Source: Paracoccaceae bacterium (GTDB lineage Bacteria > Pseudomonadota > Alphaproteobacteria > Rhodobacterales > Rhodobacteraceae). Taken from it: DNA of 64,000 bases. This document shows, one piece after another, positions 49,786 through 58,211 of this stretch; position 1 is the stretch's first letter; each line of letters opens with the position of its first letter. The stretch spans positions 1 to 64,000 of the forward strand of contig JABBAP010000019.1 of NCBI GenBank assembly GCA_018607905.1, given 5' to 3'. The notes below the pieces were generated by a model. That model ran no database searches. It was not told where the DNA came from and was given only the letters and a program-made list of their open reading frames with translations. Made by a program: the position numbers and the translations under genes.

Positions 49786-50562
49786 TCATTTCGCCTGCAT
49801 CTTTTGCATCATGTTCAAAACCATGCGGCGGGGTAAAAACGGGATCACCCAGTTCACGGTAAAGCCGAGCATCGCCTCGTTCACCGTTACCAGTTTGCCC
49901 GCCATCATCGCGTCGTAGCCGTGTTTGGCAACGCTGGCCGCCGTGGCGCCACCGCCGCTGGCAAGTTTGGTTCCGATCATGTCAGCGCGTTCTGCAAATT
50001 CGGTTTCCACGTATCCGGGCGCGAGCACGGTGCAGGTCACGCCTTTACCGCGCAACTCGTGATCGACCCCTTGGCTGAAGGATTTCACAAACGCTTTGGT
50101 GGCGAAATAAACGGATTGATTTGGCCCCGGCATAAAGCCAGCTGTGGAGCCGACGTTGAGGATTTTACCGCCGCCAGAGGCTGCCATATCGCGGCCAAAT
50201 TCGTGGGTGAGTGTGACGAGCGCTTTGATGTTGAGGTCGATCATTTCAAGTTCTTGATCTAGTGGGAGGTCGGTGTGAATGCCGATGCCGCCAAAGCCCG
50301 CGTTGTTGATCAGCACATCCACCTTCAGACCAGCGGCGATGACATCTTGGTAGAGTTTCAGGGCTGCGCCAGAAACGGCGAGGTCGGCCGCGAAGACATG
50401 CGCCGTGATTTTATGTGCAGATTCCAGCTCCGCCTTAAGCGCGTTGAGCGTTTCGACACGTCGTGCGGTTAGGATCAGATCGCCGCCCTTGGCTGCGTGA
50501 TAGCGGGCGAATTCTGCGCCGATGCCAGCGGAGGCACCCGTGATGAGAGCGGTGTTGGTCAT
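49786..50562 (-). CDS. SDR family oxidoreductase
   Basis: A 258-residue classical short-chain dehydrogenase. The NAD(P) motif TGASAGIGAEFARYHAAKG lies near residues 8-26, VLINNAGFGGIG near 85-96, and the catalytic Ser and YxxxK are in NVGSTAGFMPGPNQSVYFAT and KAF (about 137-159). Arg-Arg after strand 2 (ILTARRVETL) suggests NADPH. The substrate is unknown. It lies downstream of the lytic transglycosylase but is separated from it by a terminator hairpin. Confidence 0.87.
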   Translation of the reverse strand: MTNTALITGASAGIGAEFARYHAAKGGDLILTARRVETLNALKAELESAHKITAHVFAADLAVSGAALKLYQDVIAAGLKVDVLINNAGFGGIGIHTDLPLDQELEMIDLNIKALVTLTHEFGRDMAASGGGKILNVGSTAGFMPGPNQSVYFATKAFVKSFSQGVDHELRGKGVTCTVLAPGYVETEFAERADMIGTKLASGGGATAASVAKHGYDAMMAGKLVTVNEAMLGFTVNWVIPFLPRRMVLNMMQKMQAK

Positions 50563-50574
50563 GGCCTGTCCTTT

Positions 50575-50608
50575 AACGAAAAACCCCAGCGCAGTGGCTG
50601 GGGTTGGG
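50575..50608 (-). terminator. Intrinsic terminator between the lytic transglycosylase and SDR genes
   Basis: CCCCAGC (50584-50590) pairs with GCTGGGG (50597-50603). On the minus strand the stem is followed by TTTTTCG. It lies just after the minus-strand stop of the MltB-like gene and should end that transcript before the SDR gene. Confidence 0.65.
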
Positions 50609-50613
50609 GTTTT

Positions 50614-51879
50614 TTATCTTACGCGTTTGCGCAAAAATTTGAGCGCGTCTTGATCCGCTTTGCCAGAGGGTTGCAGCCCTGCTTTGATCTGCATGTCCGA
50701 CAGTGCGTCGATGGTTTTGGGGCCGATGATCCCGTCCGCATCGCCGATGTCGTAGCGGGCTTTCAACAACAGCTCCTGGACTTCGGTTTTTTCTTTCAGG
50801 TTTAGCGCGCCCGGGCCCCGTGGCCATTCGCGCTTAAACTCGCCGCCGCCGTTGATTTTATCGGCCAAATGGCCAACCGCCATCGCGTAGGAATTGGCGT
50901 TGTTGTAGCGTTTGATGACGAAGAAGTTTTTGAACACAGCAAAGGCTGGCCCGTCTGCGCCTGCTGGTAGCAAGATCGCCGCGTTGCCATAGTTCGGGAT
51001 CTTTTTGCCATTCATCATGAACACGCCAAGTTCGGCCCAGCGGGCTGGCGTTGCTTTTACTTTCAGCGAAGCGTTGCCGTAGTTGAACCCTTTGGGGAGT
51101 TTCACTTCGACGCCCCAAGGTTGGCCTTTGACCCAGCCGTTTTTGCGCAGGTAGTTGGCGGTAGAGGCCAGCGCATCGTCGGGTTTGCGCGGGTTCCAAA
51201 CGTCGCGTTTGCCGTCGCCCGTGAAATCCACGGCGAGCGCGTCAAATGATGTGGGGATGAACTGTGTGTGGCCCATCGCGCCTGCCCATGATCCGAGCAT
51301 GCGGTTCGGGGTGATATCGCCCTTTTGGATGATTTTGAGCGCGGTCAGCAGTTGGTTTTCACCGAATTTCTGGCGGCGGCCTTCATAGGCGAGTGTGGCG
51401 AGGGCTTCGACGATGTTGATATCGCCCATGTTGGTGCCATAGGAGGATTCTAACCCCCAGATTGACACAACGATGGACCATTCAACGCCGAATTTATTTT
51501 CAATCCGTTGCAGCAGCTTTTTGTGCTTTTTCACCATCGCTTTGCCGTTTTTCACCCTCTTGGGGGAGGTGGCAGTGTCGAGGTAATCCCAGATTTCGCG
51601 CGAAAATTCGGCCTGTTTGCGGTCCGCTTTGATCACGCGGGTGTTCAGCGTTACGCCTTTGAACGCCTGATCATAGGTGCGCGCCGAGATGCCTTTGGAC
51701 AAGGCTTTGTTGCGGAATGTTTTGATCCACTGTTGAAAGCCAGCCTGCGTTTGGGCGACTTTTACGCCATCATAGATGGGTTTTGTTGGGGTGGTGGGTG
51801 TTTCTGTCACGGTGGCCGCTGCCTGTGCAAATACGGGTGCGAGCGCCATTATGGCGCTTAAAGTAATTTTCTTGAACAT
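50614..51879 (-). CDS. Lytic murein transglycosylase (MltB family) with peptidoglycan-binding domain
   Basis: A 421-residue exported enzyme. A signal peptide (residues 3-21, ITLSAIMALAPVFAQAA) is followed by an MltB/SltB GH103 domain with the catalytic Glu in VSIWGLESSYGTNMGD and the motif GSWAGAMGHTQFIPTSF. A C-terminal peptidoglycan-binding domain has YDIGDADGIIGPKTIDALSD. There is no lipobox, so it is soluble in the periplasm. It cleaves glycan strands to 1,6-anhydromuramic ends and, with slt at 30971, is one of two lytic transglycosylases here. Confidence 0.92.
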   Translation of the reverse strand: MFKKITLSAIMALAPVFAQAAATVTETPTTPTKPIYDGVKVAQTQAGFQQWIKTFRNKALSKGISARTYDQAFKGVTLNTRVIKADRKQAEFSREIWDYLDTATSPKRVKNGKAMVKKHKKLLQRIENKFGVEWSIVVSIWGLESSYGTNMGDINIVEALATLAYEGRRQKFGENQLLTALKIIQKGDITPNRMLGSWAGAMGHTQFIPTSFDALAVDFTGDGKRDVWNPRKPDDALASTANYLRKNGWVKGQPWGVEVKLPKGFNYGNASLKVKATPARWAELGVFMMNGKKIPNYGNAAILLPAGADGPAFAVFKNFFVIKRYNNANSYAMAVGHLADKINGGGEFKREWPRGPGALNLKEKTEVQELLLKARYDIGDADGIIGPKTIDALSDMQIKAGLQPSGKADQDALKFLRKRVR

Positions 51880-51948
51880 GCGATGCTCCTGCTCTGACCG
51901 CTTTTTTTTGTTAACTATACTTGGGATCGGTGCGCGACAAAAGCAAAT

Positions 51949-52656
51949 TCATTTTTTGGCTTGTTCGGCGGAATCATGCGCTTGCAGTTCGGCAAGGAAA
52001 TCGCGCAACAAACTTGTGCGATGGGGGCGGAAGGATTGATCGGTGGTTTCCAGCTGTGTGATGCGATCGGCGCGAAAGGCGCGAAAGCCTTGGCGCATTT
52101 GGCATTTCGCCAGCAGCATCAGGGTTTGATCCATAAACACGAGGGACAGCGGCCAAATTGTGCGATCCGTTTGCGCGCCTTTGGCATCGGCGTAATAAAT
52201 GTGAACGGCCTGTTCGTTGCGTGCGGCCATGCGCAAAACGGATACGTCAATTGAAATGGTCGGGCGGGCGTGAAAGCGTTTCGCGCTGAGCACGGAGTTT
52301 TGCATTTGGCGCGACAGGCGATCTGGCAGGCTGGCGGCGAGTTTGGCGAGCGCGTTGCGGGCAGCATCGGCCAAGACGGGATCGCCGACCTCGATCACTT
52401 CGCGCAGACCGAGGACCAAAGCCTCCGTTTCATCGACGTTAAACAACATTGGCGGCATGGCGGTGTCCTCAACTAGGGAGTAGCCAAAGCCCGCCGCCCC
52501 GTCGATAATTGCACCCGCAGAGCGCAAACTGTCGATGTCGCGGTAAATTGTGCGCAAAGAGACGCTGAGTTCGTCGGCAAGTTGGGCTGCTTGCACCGGT
52601 GGTGACAAAAGCCGCAAGAGTTGCATAAGTTGGAGTAGTCGTTCTGATTTAGCCAT
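51949..52656 (-). CDS. WYL-domain YafY-type transcriptional regulator
   Basis: A 235-residue regulator. The N-terminal winged helix (ERLLQLMQLLRLLSPPVQAA, then LADELSVSLRTIYRDIDSL, residues 4-47) is followed by a WYL domain (about 130-235) with the core IWPLSLVFMDQTLMLLAKCQ; the canonical W-Y-L triad is relaxed. WYL domains bind ligands or nucleic acid. It is divergent from the GST-sulfotransferase fusion, and a 23-bp palindrome lies in the 78-base gap, its likely operator. Confidence 0.87.
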   Translation of the reverse strand: MAKSERLLQLMQLLRLLSPPVQAAQLADELSVSLRTIYRDIDSLRSAGAIIDGAAGFGYSLVEDTAMPPMLFNVDETEALVLGLREVIEVGDPVLADAARNALAKLAASLPDRLSRQMQNSVLSAKRFHARPTISIDVSVLRMAARNEQAVHIYYADAKGAQTDRTIWPLSLVFMDQTLMLLAKCQMRQGFRAFRADRITQLETTDQSFRPHRTSLLRDFLAELQAHDSAEQAKK

Positions 52657-52675
52657 AATTTGGGTATACTACAGG

Positions 52676-52698
52676 CTGCTGACACAAAGTGACAGCAG
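52676..52698. promoter_or_regulatory. 23-bp palindromic operator candidate of the WYL regulator
   Basis: CTGCTG-A-CAC-AAA-GTG-A-CAGCAG has perfectly symmetric arms CTGCTGnCAC and GTGnCAGCAG. It lies just upstream of a TAGTAT -10-like box for the WYL gene and about 36 bases before the GST-fusion start, so it could control both divergent genes. Confidence 0.6.
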
Positions 52699-52734
52699 GG
52701 TTGGTGCAGAATGGCAAAAAAGGAGAAGATGATG

Positions 52735-54114
52735 ATGAAATTAACGATCTATCCCGCCGCATTTGGCGAGCTGAGTGGCAGCCCCTTTGCGGCTAAGGCT
52801 GCGTGTTTGCTGGAAATGTCTGGTTTGGAATACGCACTGGACGTGAATCCTGATCCGCGCAAAGCGCCCAAGAAAAAGTTCCCGATTTTGTTGGATGGCA
52901 CCGAGGTTATTCCCGACAGCGACCAAATCCGCGATCATCTGGAATCAAAATATGGAGTGGATTTTGATGAGGGGTTAAGTGCGCAGCAGCGTGCGGTTTC
53001 GCGCATGGTTATCCGCACATTTGAGGAAAACGTGTATTTCGCGATCATGGCCAGCCGATGGATGAATGACGAACGCTGGGCGGTTACGAAAGAAGTTTTC
53101 TTTGCAGGAATGCCGCCTGTGATTGGCGGGTTTATCGCAAATTCTGTGCGCAAGGGCGTGATCAAACAGTGCATCGCCCAAGGGATGGGCCGCCATACTG
53201 AGGCAGAGCAGGTTGCGCGTGTTTCAAAGGATGTGGAGGCTTTTGCCGTGTTGCTTGGGTCTGATCCTTTTATGCACGGGGAAAAACCAACCGCCGTGGA
53301 TGCGAGCGCCGTGGCGATGTTGCGTGCCCCATCAATCGAGGTGTTGGACAAAGCATTTGCGCCTGCAATTCGTGCCATGCGCAGAGGCACTGACGATGAA
53401 ACGACACTGCCGAAACTGATCAACAGTTTGACGGGCGGAAAAGCGTGCGAAAAAATTGTGATCGTTTATCCGACAATCAGCGGTTTTGCGATGTGGCCCA
53501 CCAAAAACGATATCCTGTACCCGCGTGGCAGTGCGACGGTTGCGCATTTGATGCGATTGATCGGGCCAGAAAACACGCAGCTGTTTTGTGCCCTGCGCAA
53601 TCCTGCGAATTTTCTACCATCGTGTTACAATTTGGCTTATGCCAGCAATCCCGACCAAACCTTTCAGGAGTTTGTATCCGCCAGCAACCCGCTTGCGCTG
53701 CGCTGGTCGGAATATTTGCACCGTGTGCAAGGGCGCGAAGCGGACGTTCCGCTAAATGTTTGGACCTTTGAAGATTACCCCTACATCTGGCGCAGCGTGG
53801 CGCAGGCTTTGACTGGGTTGCCCAACAAAGAAGACCTGGTCGCCGCTGATGTGCCGCTTGATCAAGGCATGTCGCTCAAGGGGATTGGCTTGATGCAGGA
53901 GTACCTGAAAAAGCACCCCGCAGAAACGGCCTCTCGGCGCAATCAAGTGGCGCAAAAGTTCGAAGAACGCTTCCCACCCGTCGCGCGCGAGGTCATTCCC
54001 GATCTGTGGCCAGAGGACCTAGTCGAGGCATTGAGCGACAGGTACGACGATGATCGATACTATATTGAACGCATGGATAACGTGCGGATGATCAAGCGAA
54101 CGAACTGGTCGTAA
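52735..54114 (+). CDS. GST domain fused to a sulfotransferase-like C-terminal domain
   Basis: A 459-residue protein. Residues 1-74 form a thioredoxin-like GST N-domain (LTIYPAAFGELSGSPFAAKA, FPILLDGTEVIPDSDQI) and 78-205 a helical GST C-domain. From about 238 it resembles a sulfotransferase: RNPANFLPS (288-296) has the R-x7-S spacing of the 3'-phosphate (3'-PB) motif, but no 5' P-loop precedes it. The separate gene at 56521 has both (GPHKTGST and REYDDWLRS). PAPS-dependent catalysis is therefore doubtful. ATGs at 52729, 52732 and 52735 follow AGGAG; 52711 is also open. It is divergent from the WYL regulator. Confidence 0.75.
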   Translation: MKLTIYPAAFGELSGSPFAAKAACLLEMSGLEYALDVNPDPRKAPKKKFPILLDGTEVIPDSDQIRDHLESKYGVDFDEGLSAQQRAVSRMVIRTFEENVYFAIMASRWMNDERWAVTKEVFFAGMPPVIGGFIANSVRKGVIKQCIAQGMGRHTEAEQVARVSKDVEAFAVLLGSDPFMHGEKPTAVDASAVAMLRAPSIEVLDKAFAPAIRAMRRGTDDETTLPKLINSLTGGKACEKIVIVYPTISGFAMWPTKNDILYPRGSATVAHLMRLIGPENTQLFCALRNPANFLPSCYNLAYASNPDQTFQEFVSASNPLALRWSEYLHRVQGREADVPLNVWTFEDYPYIWRSVAQALTGLPNKEDLVAADVPLDQGMSLKGIGLMQEYLKKHPAETASRRNQVAQKFEERFPPVAREVIPDLWPEDLVEALSDRYDDDRYYIERMDNVRMIKRTNWS

Positions 54115-54254
54115 GGCCGCGATCTAACGGCATTAGAGAGATAAAACTTTCCTAAGATTATCAGTTAACTTGATAAGCAATTGTTTCCAAACACTATTGA
54201 CAGATAAATGTGTTAACAATACGTTAAGGATACATTAACAAGTTGGAGTATCCC

Positions 54255-54383
54255 TTGAAGTATTTCGTTCTAGCAGCCCTTTTCACAACCTTCGCAACCC
54301 TGCCATTTCACGCAACAGCACATTCAGGCGGAACGAACGCTTCCGGATGCCACGCAGGCTCCAAACCGTATCACTGTCACTAA
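54255..54383 (+). CDS. Tiny exported His/Cys-rich protein (YHYH/HCH-type motif)
   Basis: A TTG start at 54255, six bases after GGAG, encodes 42 residues. A Sec-type signal (KYFVLAALFTTFATLPFHA) is followed by HSGGTNASGCHAGSKPYHCH at the C-terminus. The pattern HSGxTxxxGCHxxxxxYHCH is a known C-terminal motif of small exported and nuclease-associated proteins and probably binds metal. It fills the 312-base gap between the GST fusion and cobO. TTGACA at 54197-54202 could be the -35 box, though the -10 (TACGTT at 17 bp) is weak. Confidence 0.65.
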   Translation: MKYFVLAALFTTFATLPFHATAHSGGTNASGCHAGSKPYHCH

Positions 54384-54426
54384 TTTTTACGCAGAAATTT
54401 CGCAGGCGATAATTTAAAAGGGTGGA

Positions 54427-55035
54427 TTAAAACTCCACCCCGATCTGCGCCTTAACACCCGACCTGAACGGATGCTTCACCAGCTCCATTTCTGTCACCA
54501 AATCGGCAATCTCGATCAGCTCTTCTTTGGCATTGCGACCCGTTAGAACCACGTGGGTCATCTCTGGTTTCTCTTCTACCAGAAACGTCACAACTTCGTT
54601 CACGTCGATATAATCATAGCGCAGGGCGATGTTGATTTCATCGAGCAGAACCATGTGGTTTTTCTCATCGCGGATCAATTCTTTGGCTTTTTCCCATGCG
54701 GCTTGCGCCATTTCGATGTCGCGTGTTTTGTCTTGGGTTTCCCAAGTGAAGCCTTCGCCCATCGTGTGGAACGAACAGATATCGGTGAATTTTGAGAGGA
54801 TCAAATCGCGCTCGCCCGTGGACATGCCGCCTTTGATAAACTGAACCACGCCGCATTTCATGTCATGGGCGATGCAGCGGAAAATCATGCCAAACGCGGC
54901 GGAGGATTTGCCTTTGCCTTTGCCCGTATGAATAATAACCAAGCCCTTTTTATCGGTCTTGGTGGCCATAATCTTATCGCGCGCAGCCTTTTTCTTGGCC
55001 ATTTTCATTGCGTGGCGTTCGGTATCTTCACTCAT
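54427..55035 (-). CDS. cobO: Corrinoid adenosyltransferase (CobO/BtuR type)
   Basis: A 202-residue enzyme that transfers the adenosyl group of ATP to Co(I) corrinoids. The P-loop is in VIIHTGKGKGKSSAAFGMIF (about residues 33-52) and VVLTGRNAKEELIEIADLVT is the C-terminal signature. LLDEINIALRYDYID is the Walker B-like segment. It is followed 91 bases upstream by the 3-hydroxyacyl-CoA dehydrogenase on the same strand. A structurally unrelated PduO-type adenosyltransferase is encoded 5 kb away, so two enzymes catalyse the same chemistry. Confidence 0.93.
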   Translation of the reverse strand: MSEDTERHAMKMAKKKAARDKIMATKTDKKGLVIIHTGKGKGKSSAAFGMIFRCIAHDMKCGVVQFIKGGMSTGERDLILSKFTDICSFHTMGEGFTWETQDKTRDIEMAQAAWEKAKELIRDEKNHMVLLDEINIALRYDYIDVNEVVTFLVEEKPEMTHVVLTGRNAKEELIEIADLVTEMELVKHPFRSGVKAQIGVEF

Positions 55036-55126
55036 GTCATCGTCTTTCTTTTTCGCAGAAATACTTCCGCCGGAGGCAATCGCCCCAAGGGGGCTACTGA
55101 AAATGACGCGTTAGCGTCGCATTATT

Positions 55127-56002
55127 TTAACGGGTCGGAACGGGGAATTCACCGCGATAATCGTAAAAGCCACGTTTGGTTTTACGACCTAACCAACCCG
55201 CTTCGACGTATTTGGTCAACAGCGGGCAGGGGCGATATTTCGTATCGGCCAAGCCTTCATGCAGCACGTTCATAATCGCGAGGCACGTATCAAGCCCGAT
55301 GAAATCCGCCAGCTCCAGCGGCCCCATCGGATGGTTCGCACCGAGTTTCAGCGATGTGTCGATGCTTTTTACATTACCGACGCCTTCATACAGCGTGTAA
55401 ATCGCTTCGTTGATCATCGGCATCAGAATACGGTTCACGATGAAAGCAGGGAAATCTTCGGCCGTGCTCGATGTCTTGCCGATCTTTTCAACCACGGCCT
55501 CAACAGACAAATATGTTTCTTCGTCGGTGGCAATTCCACGGATCAGCTCGACCAATTGCATGATCGGCACGGGATTCATGAAATGCAGCCCCATGAACCG
55601 TTCAGGGCGATCTGTGCGCGATGCCAAACGGGTGATGGAAATGGACGAGGTGTTCGACGTTAGGATCGTATTTTTGCCGATGTGGGGCAAGATATCCTCG
55701 AATATTGCGTGTTTGATGGTTTCGCGTTCTGTCGCGGCCTCGATCACCAAATCCACAGCGCCGCAATCTTGTAAGCTATTGACAGGGCTGATGTTTTTCA
55801 GGGTGCGGTTCTTGTCGTCCTCGGTGATCAGGGATTTGCCGATGGCGCGATCAAGGGTCTTGGTAATGTTCGCGATGCCTTTGTCGATGGCTTCTTTGGA
55901 AATGTCATACAGGCGAACCTCGTAATCTGCTCCTGCAAAAACCTGCGCAATTCCGCTGCCCATTTGGCCCGCGCCGATTATGCTGACAGATTTGATTTCC
56001 AT
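55127..56002 (-). CDS. 3-hydroxybutyryl-CoA dehydrogenase
   Basis: A 291-residue NAD-dependent enzyme. VSIIGAGQMGSGIAQVFAGA (residues 5-24) is the dinucleotide site, LTSNTSSISITRLA holds the catalytic Ser, and GLHFMNPVPIMQLVELI holds the catalytic His and Asn region (about 138-154). The C-terminal domain follows from about 186. It is a single-domain form, as in the PHB/butyrate and ethylmalonyl-CoA pathways, rather than the fused FadB. Neighbouring etfAB and adenosyltransferases fit acyl-CoA metabolism. Confidence 0.92.
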   Translation of the reverse strand: MEIKSVSIIGAGQMGSGIAQVFAGADYEVRLYDISKEAIDKGIANITKTLDRAIGKSLITEDDKNRTLKNISPVNSLQDCGAVDLVIEAATERETIKHAIFEDILPHIGKNTILTSNTSSISITRLASRTDRPERFMGLHFMNPVPIMQLVELIRGIATDEETYLSVEAVVEKIGKTSSTAEDFPAFIVNRILMPMINEAIYTLYEGVGNVKSIDTSLKLGANHPMGPLELADFIGLDTCLAIMNVLHEGLADTKYRPCPLLTKYVEAGWLGRKTKRGFYDYRGEFPVPTR

Positions 56003-56062
56003 AAATTTATCCCGCTGTTGTTACCCAGCAATCTACACCTTGTGCGCCCACCATCAAGAGAT

Positions 56063-56473
56063 TTAACCGAAATTCGCATCCCCATCCAATTCGTGGTTTG
56101 CCAACAGGCGACTGTCGGCGACGGCGGCTTGGCGGTGGAACACGATGGCCTGATAGGCGGGGTCCATGACCATCGCCAAAAAGGCGTTCAGGGAGGGGTA
56201 ACGGGCGATAAAGGCAACGTCCCAATCCTCATCCGTTGGGCCAATCATCATGGCCTTTGGCGTGCCGCGCCAGATGATTTCACCCCCAACGCCTGCAAAG
56301 ATCGGCCCGCTTTCTTTGCCGTAGGATTTATAGGCCTCGGCCCCGGTTCCGCCGCGCCCGTCTTTGTAATCGGCCGCGTCTTTTAGCTTTACCAGATTGA
56401 GCATGTTCAACGGTTTTTCGCGATCCAGCGCTTTGAAGGCGGCGAATTGTTCGGGCGTCGGATCAATGTGCAT
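56063..56473 (-). CDS. DUF1330 domain protein
   Basis: A 136-residue protein with a ferredoxin-like DUF1330 fold (KPLNMLNLVKLKDAADY; FIARYPSLNAFLAMVMDP; ADSRLLANHE). Such proteins are often annotated as dimeric alpha-beta barrel proteins of unknown function. The start at 56473 has GGAG nearby and matches the family; a longer frame to 56560 is not similar. It is downstream of the sulfotransferase gene on the same strand, 47 bases away, and may be co-transcribed. Confidence 0.75.
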   Translation of the reverse strand: MHIDPTPEQFAAFKALDREKPLNMLNLVKLKDAADYKDGRGGTGAEAYKSYGKESGPIFAGVGGEIIWRGTPKAMMIGPTDEDWDVAFIARYPSLNAFLAMVMDPAYQAIVFHRQAAVADSRLLANHELDGDANFG

Positions 56474-56520
56474 GGCTGGCTCCTTTGGTTTTGGGCAGCT
56501 TAGGCGTGATTGGTGTTGGT

Positions 56521-57207
56521 TCAAGGCGAACGTGGCGAAACATTCACGGGCGCAATCCAATCCATTTGGTTCAAAACACCCTCCGACAGGCCAAAAACGC
56601 GGAAAAGGGCGCTGCCCATGCGCCCTGATGCGGCGTCGGTTTCATAGCTTAGATTGGCGACATTCGCAGGGCCAAGGCTGGCACGCAGTCGTGCGATAAA
56701 GTCGGCCCAATCGTTGGGCAGGGCACTGCGGGTTTTAAATTTGCGCGGCGCAAAAGGGCGTTCGCGGCCGCGAAATCTATGGGCGTGAACGGAGCGGAGC
56801 CAATCGTCGTATTCGCGGATGTAGCAGAAGAATTGCACCTCAACACCCGCGGCCAGAAACGCAGATTGGATCGCGGGTAGGGTTTGATCAACGAACGGGT
56901 ACAGGCCGCTGACACCTGCAAGCGTTGGGACAGGGCCAAGCAGGTCTTCGCTGCTGAACAGGGTGTTTTCGGCGTTTAGGCCTCGGGCGATTTGGGCGCT
57001 GGTGTCTTGGATCGCGGGCAGGCGCTGCGCCAAATCCGCATGGGTGCGAATGTTGATCGCCAGGCTTTGAAGCGCGCTGAACAGGGGATCAGATTTCAAG
57101 TGCGCTGCGTGTGATTCTGGAAACAGATCCGCATTCACTTTCATCATCTGTTGAATGTAAGTGGAGCCGGTTTTATGGGGGCCGATGTGAATGAGCGCAC
57201 GTTTCAT
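56521..57207 (-). CDS. Sulfotransferase-like P-loop protein
   Basis: A 228-residue protein opening KRALIHIGPHKTGSTYIQQM, which holds the sulfotransferase 5'-PSB loop (GPHKTGST). CYIREYDDWLRSVHAHRF (about residues 130-147) has the R-x7-S of the 3'-phosphate motif. It is shorter than typical sulfotransferases (250-300), so it may be a minimal form. Targets could be an exopolysaccharide or lipid. It resembles the C-terminal domain of the GST fusion at 52735, which lacks this P-loop. Confidence 0.78.
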   Translation of the reverse strand: MKRALIHIGPHKTGSTYIQQMMKVNADLFPESHAAHLKSDPLFSALQSLAINIRTHADLAQRLPAIQDTSAQIARGLNAENTLFSSEDLLGPVPTLAGVSGLYPFVDQTLPAIQSAFLAAGVEVQFFCYIREYDDWLRSVHAHRFRGRERPFAPRKFKTRSALPNDWADFIARLRASLGPANVANLSYETDAASGRMGSALFRVFGLSEGVLNQMDWIAPVNVSPRSP

Positions 57208-57230
57208 CGGGGCAATCTAACGCGCCAGCC

Positions 57231-57262
57231 CAAAAACAAAAAGCCCGCCAGAAGGCGGGCCT
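57231..57262 (-). terminator. Intrinsic terminator of the etfB-etfA operon
   Basis: GCCCGCC (57243-57249) pairs with GGCGGGC (57254-57260) around AGAA. On the minus strand the stem is followed by TTTTTGTTTTT. It lies 25 bases after the etfA stop. Confidence 0.85.
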
Positions 57263-57284
57263 TTCAAATAGGTTTTAAGATCGC

Positions 57285-58211
57285 TTAAAGCGCGTCTGTC
57301 AGGGCTGGAACAGCGTCGAACAGATCGGCGACCAGACCGTAATCAGCAACTTGGAAGATCGGTGCTTCCTCGTCTTTGTTGATCGCAACGATGACTTTGG
57401 AATCTTTCATGCCAGCCAAGTGTTGGATGGCGCCAGAAATACCGCAAGCGATGTACAGATCAGGTGCAACCACCTTGCCTGTTTGGCCAACTTGCCAGTC
57501 ATTCGGTGCGTAACCAGAATCCACCGCCGCGCGTGATGCGCCAACAGCAGCGTTCAGTTTGTCAGCCAAAGCTTCGATGATTGCAAAGCTTTCCTCTGAA
57601 CCAACGCCACGGCCACCAGAGACAACGATTTTTGCAGATGTCAGTTCTGGACGATCAGACGCCTGAAGCTTGTCTTCTACCCAAGAGGATAGATCGTTTG
57701 CGCCTGCAGCTGCGATGTTTTCAACAGATGCAGAACCACCAGCGGCAGCGGCATCAAAGCCAGCTGTGCGAATGGTCATGACTTTAACCGCATCAGAAGA
57801 TTTCACAGTTTGGATCGCGTTACCCGCATAGATTGGGCGCTCGAATGTGTCGCCGTCTACAACGCCAGTCACATCAGAAATAACCATCGCATCGAGCAAG
57901 GCTGCCGCGCGTGGCATGATGTTTTTTGCGTCTGTCGTGGCAGGGGCCACAATGTGGGAATAATCGCCAGCCAAAGATACGATCAAATCAGCAGTTACTT
58001 CTGCCAAACGGTGACCATATTGTGCGTCTTCGGCGCAAAGCACCTTGGACACGCCAGTGATTGTCGCAGCTTCAGCAGCAGCAGCGGAACACGTCGCGCC
58101 ACAGGCCAGAACAGTTACATCGCCAAGGGCCGTTGCCGCAGACACAGCTTTCGCTGTTTGGTCCATGGACAATTCGCCGTCGTTGATTTCTGCAAGAAGA
58201 AGTACAGCCAT
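57285..58211 (-). CDS. etfA: Electron transfer flavoprotein alpha subunit
   Basis: A 308-residue FAD-binding subunit. The C-terminal FAD domain carries [20 protein letters not shown] (about residues 196-215), [20 protein letters not shown] (about 233-252) and [20 protein letters not shown]. With EtfB it accepts electrons from acyl-CoA, dimethylglycine and sarcosine dehydrogenases and passes them to ETF:quinone oxidoreductase. It shares one base with etfB (coupled) and ends at a clear terminator. Confidence 0.95.
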   Translation of the reverse strand: MAVLLLAEINDGELSMDQTAKAVSAATALGDVTVLACGATCSAAAAEAATITGVSKVLCAEDAQYGHRLAEVTADLIVSLAGDYSHIVAPATTDAKNIMPRAAALLDAMVISDVTGVVDGDTFERPIYAGNAIQTVKSSDAVKVMTIRTAGFDAAAAGGSASVENIAAAGANDLSSWVEDKLQASDRPELTSAKIVVSGGRGVGSEESFAIIEALADKLNAAVGASRAAVDSGYAPNDWQVGQTGKVVAPDLYIACGISGAIQHLAGMKDSKVIVAINKDEEAPIFQVADYGLVADLFDAVPALTDAL

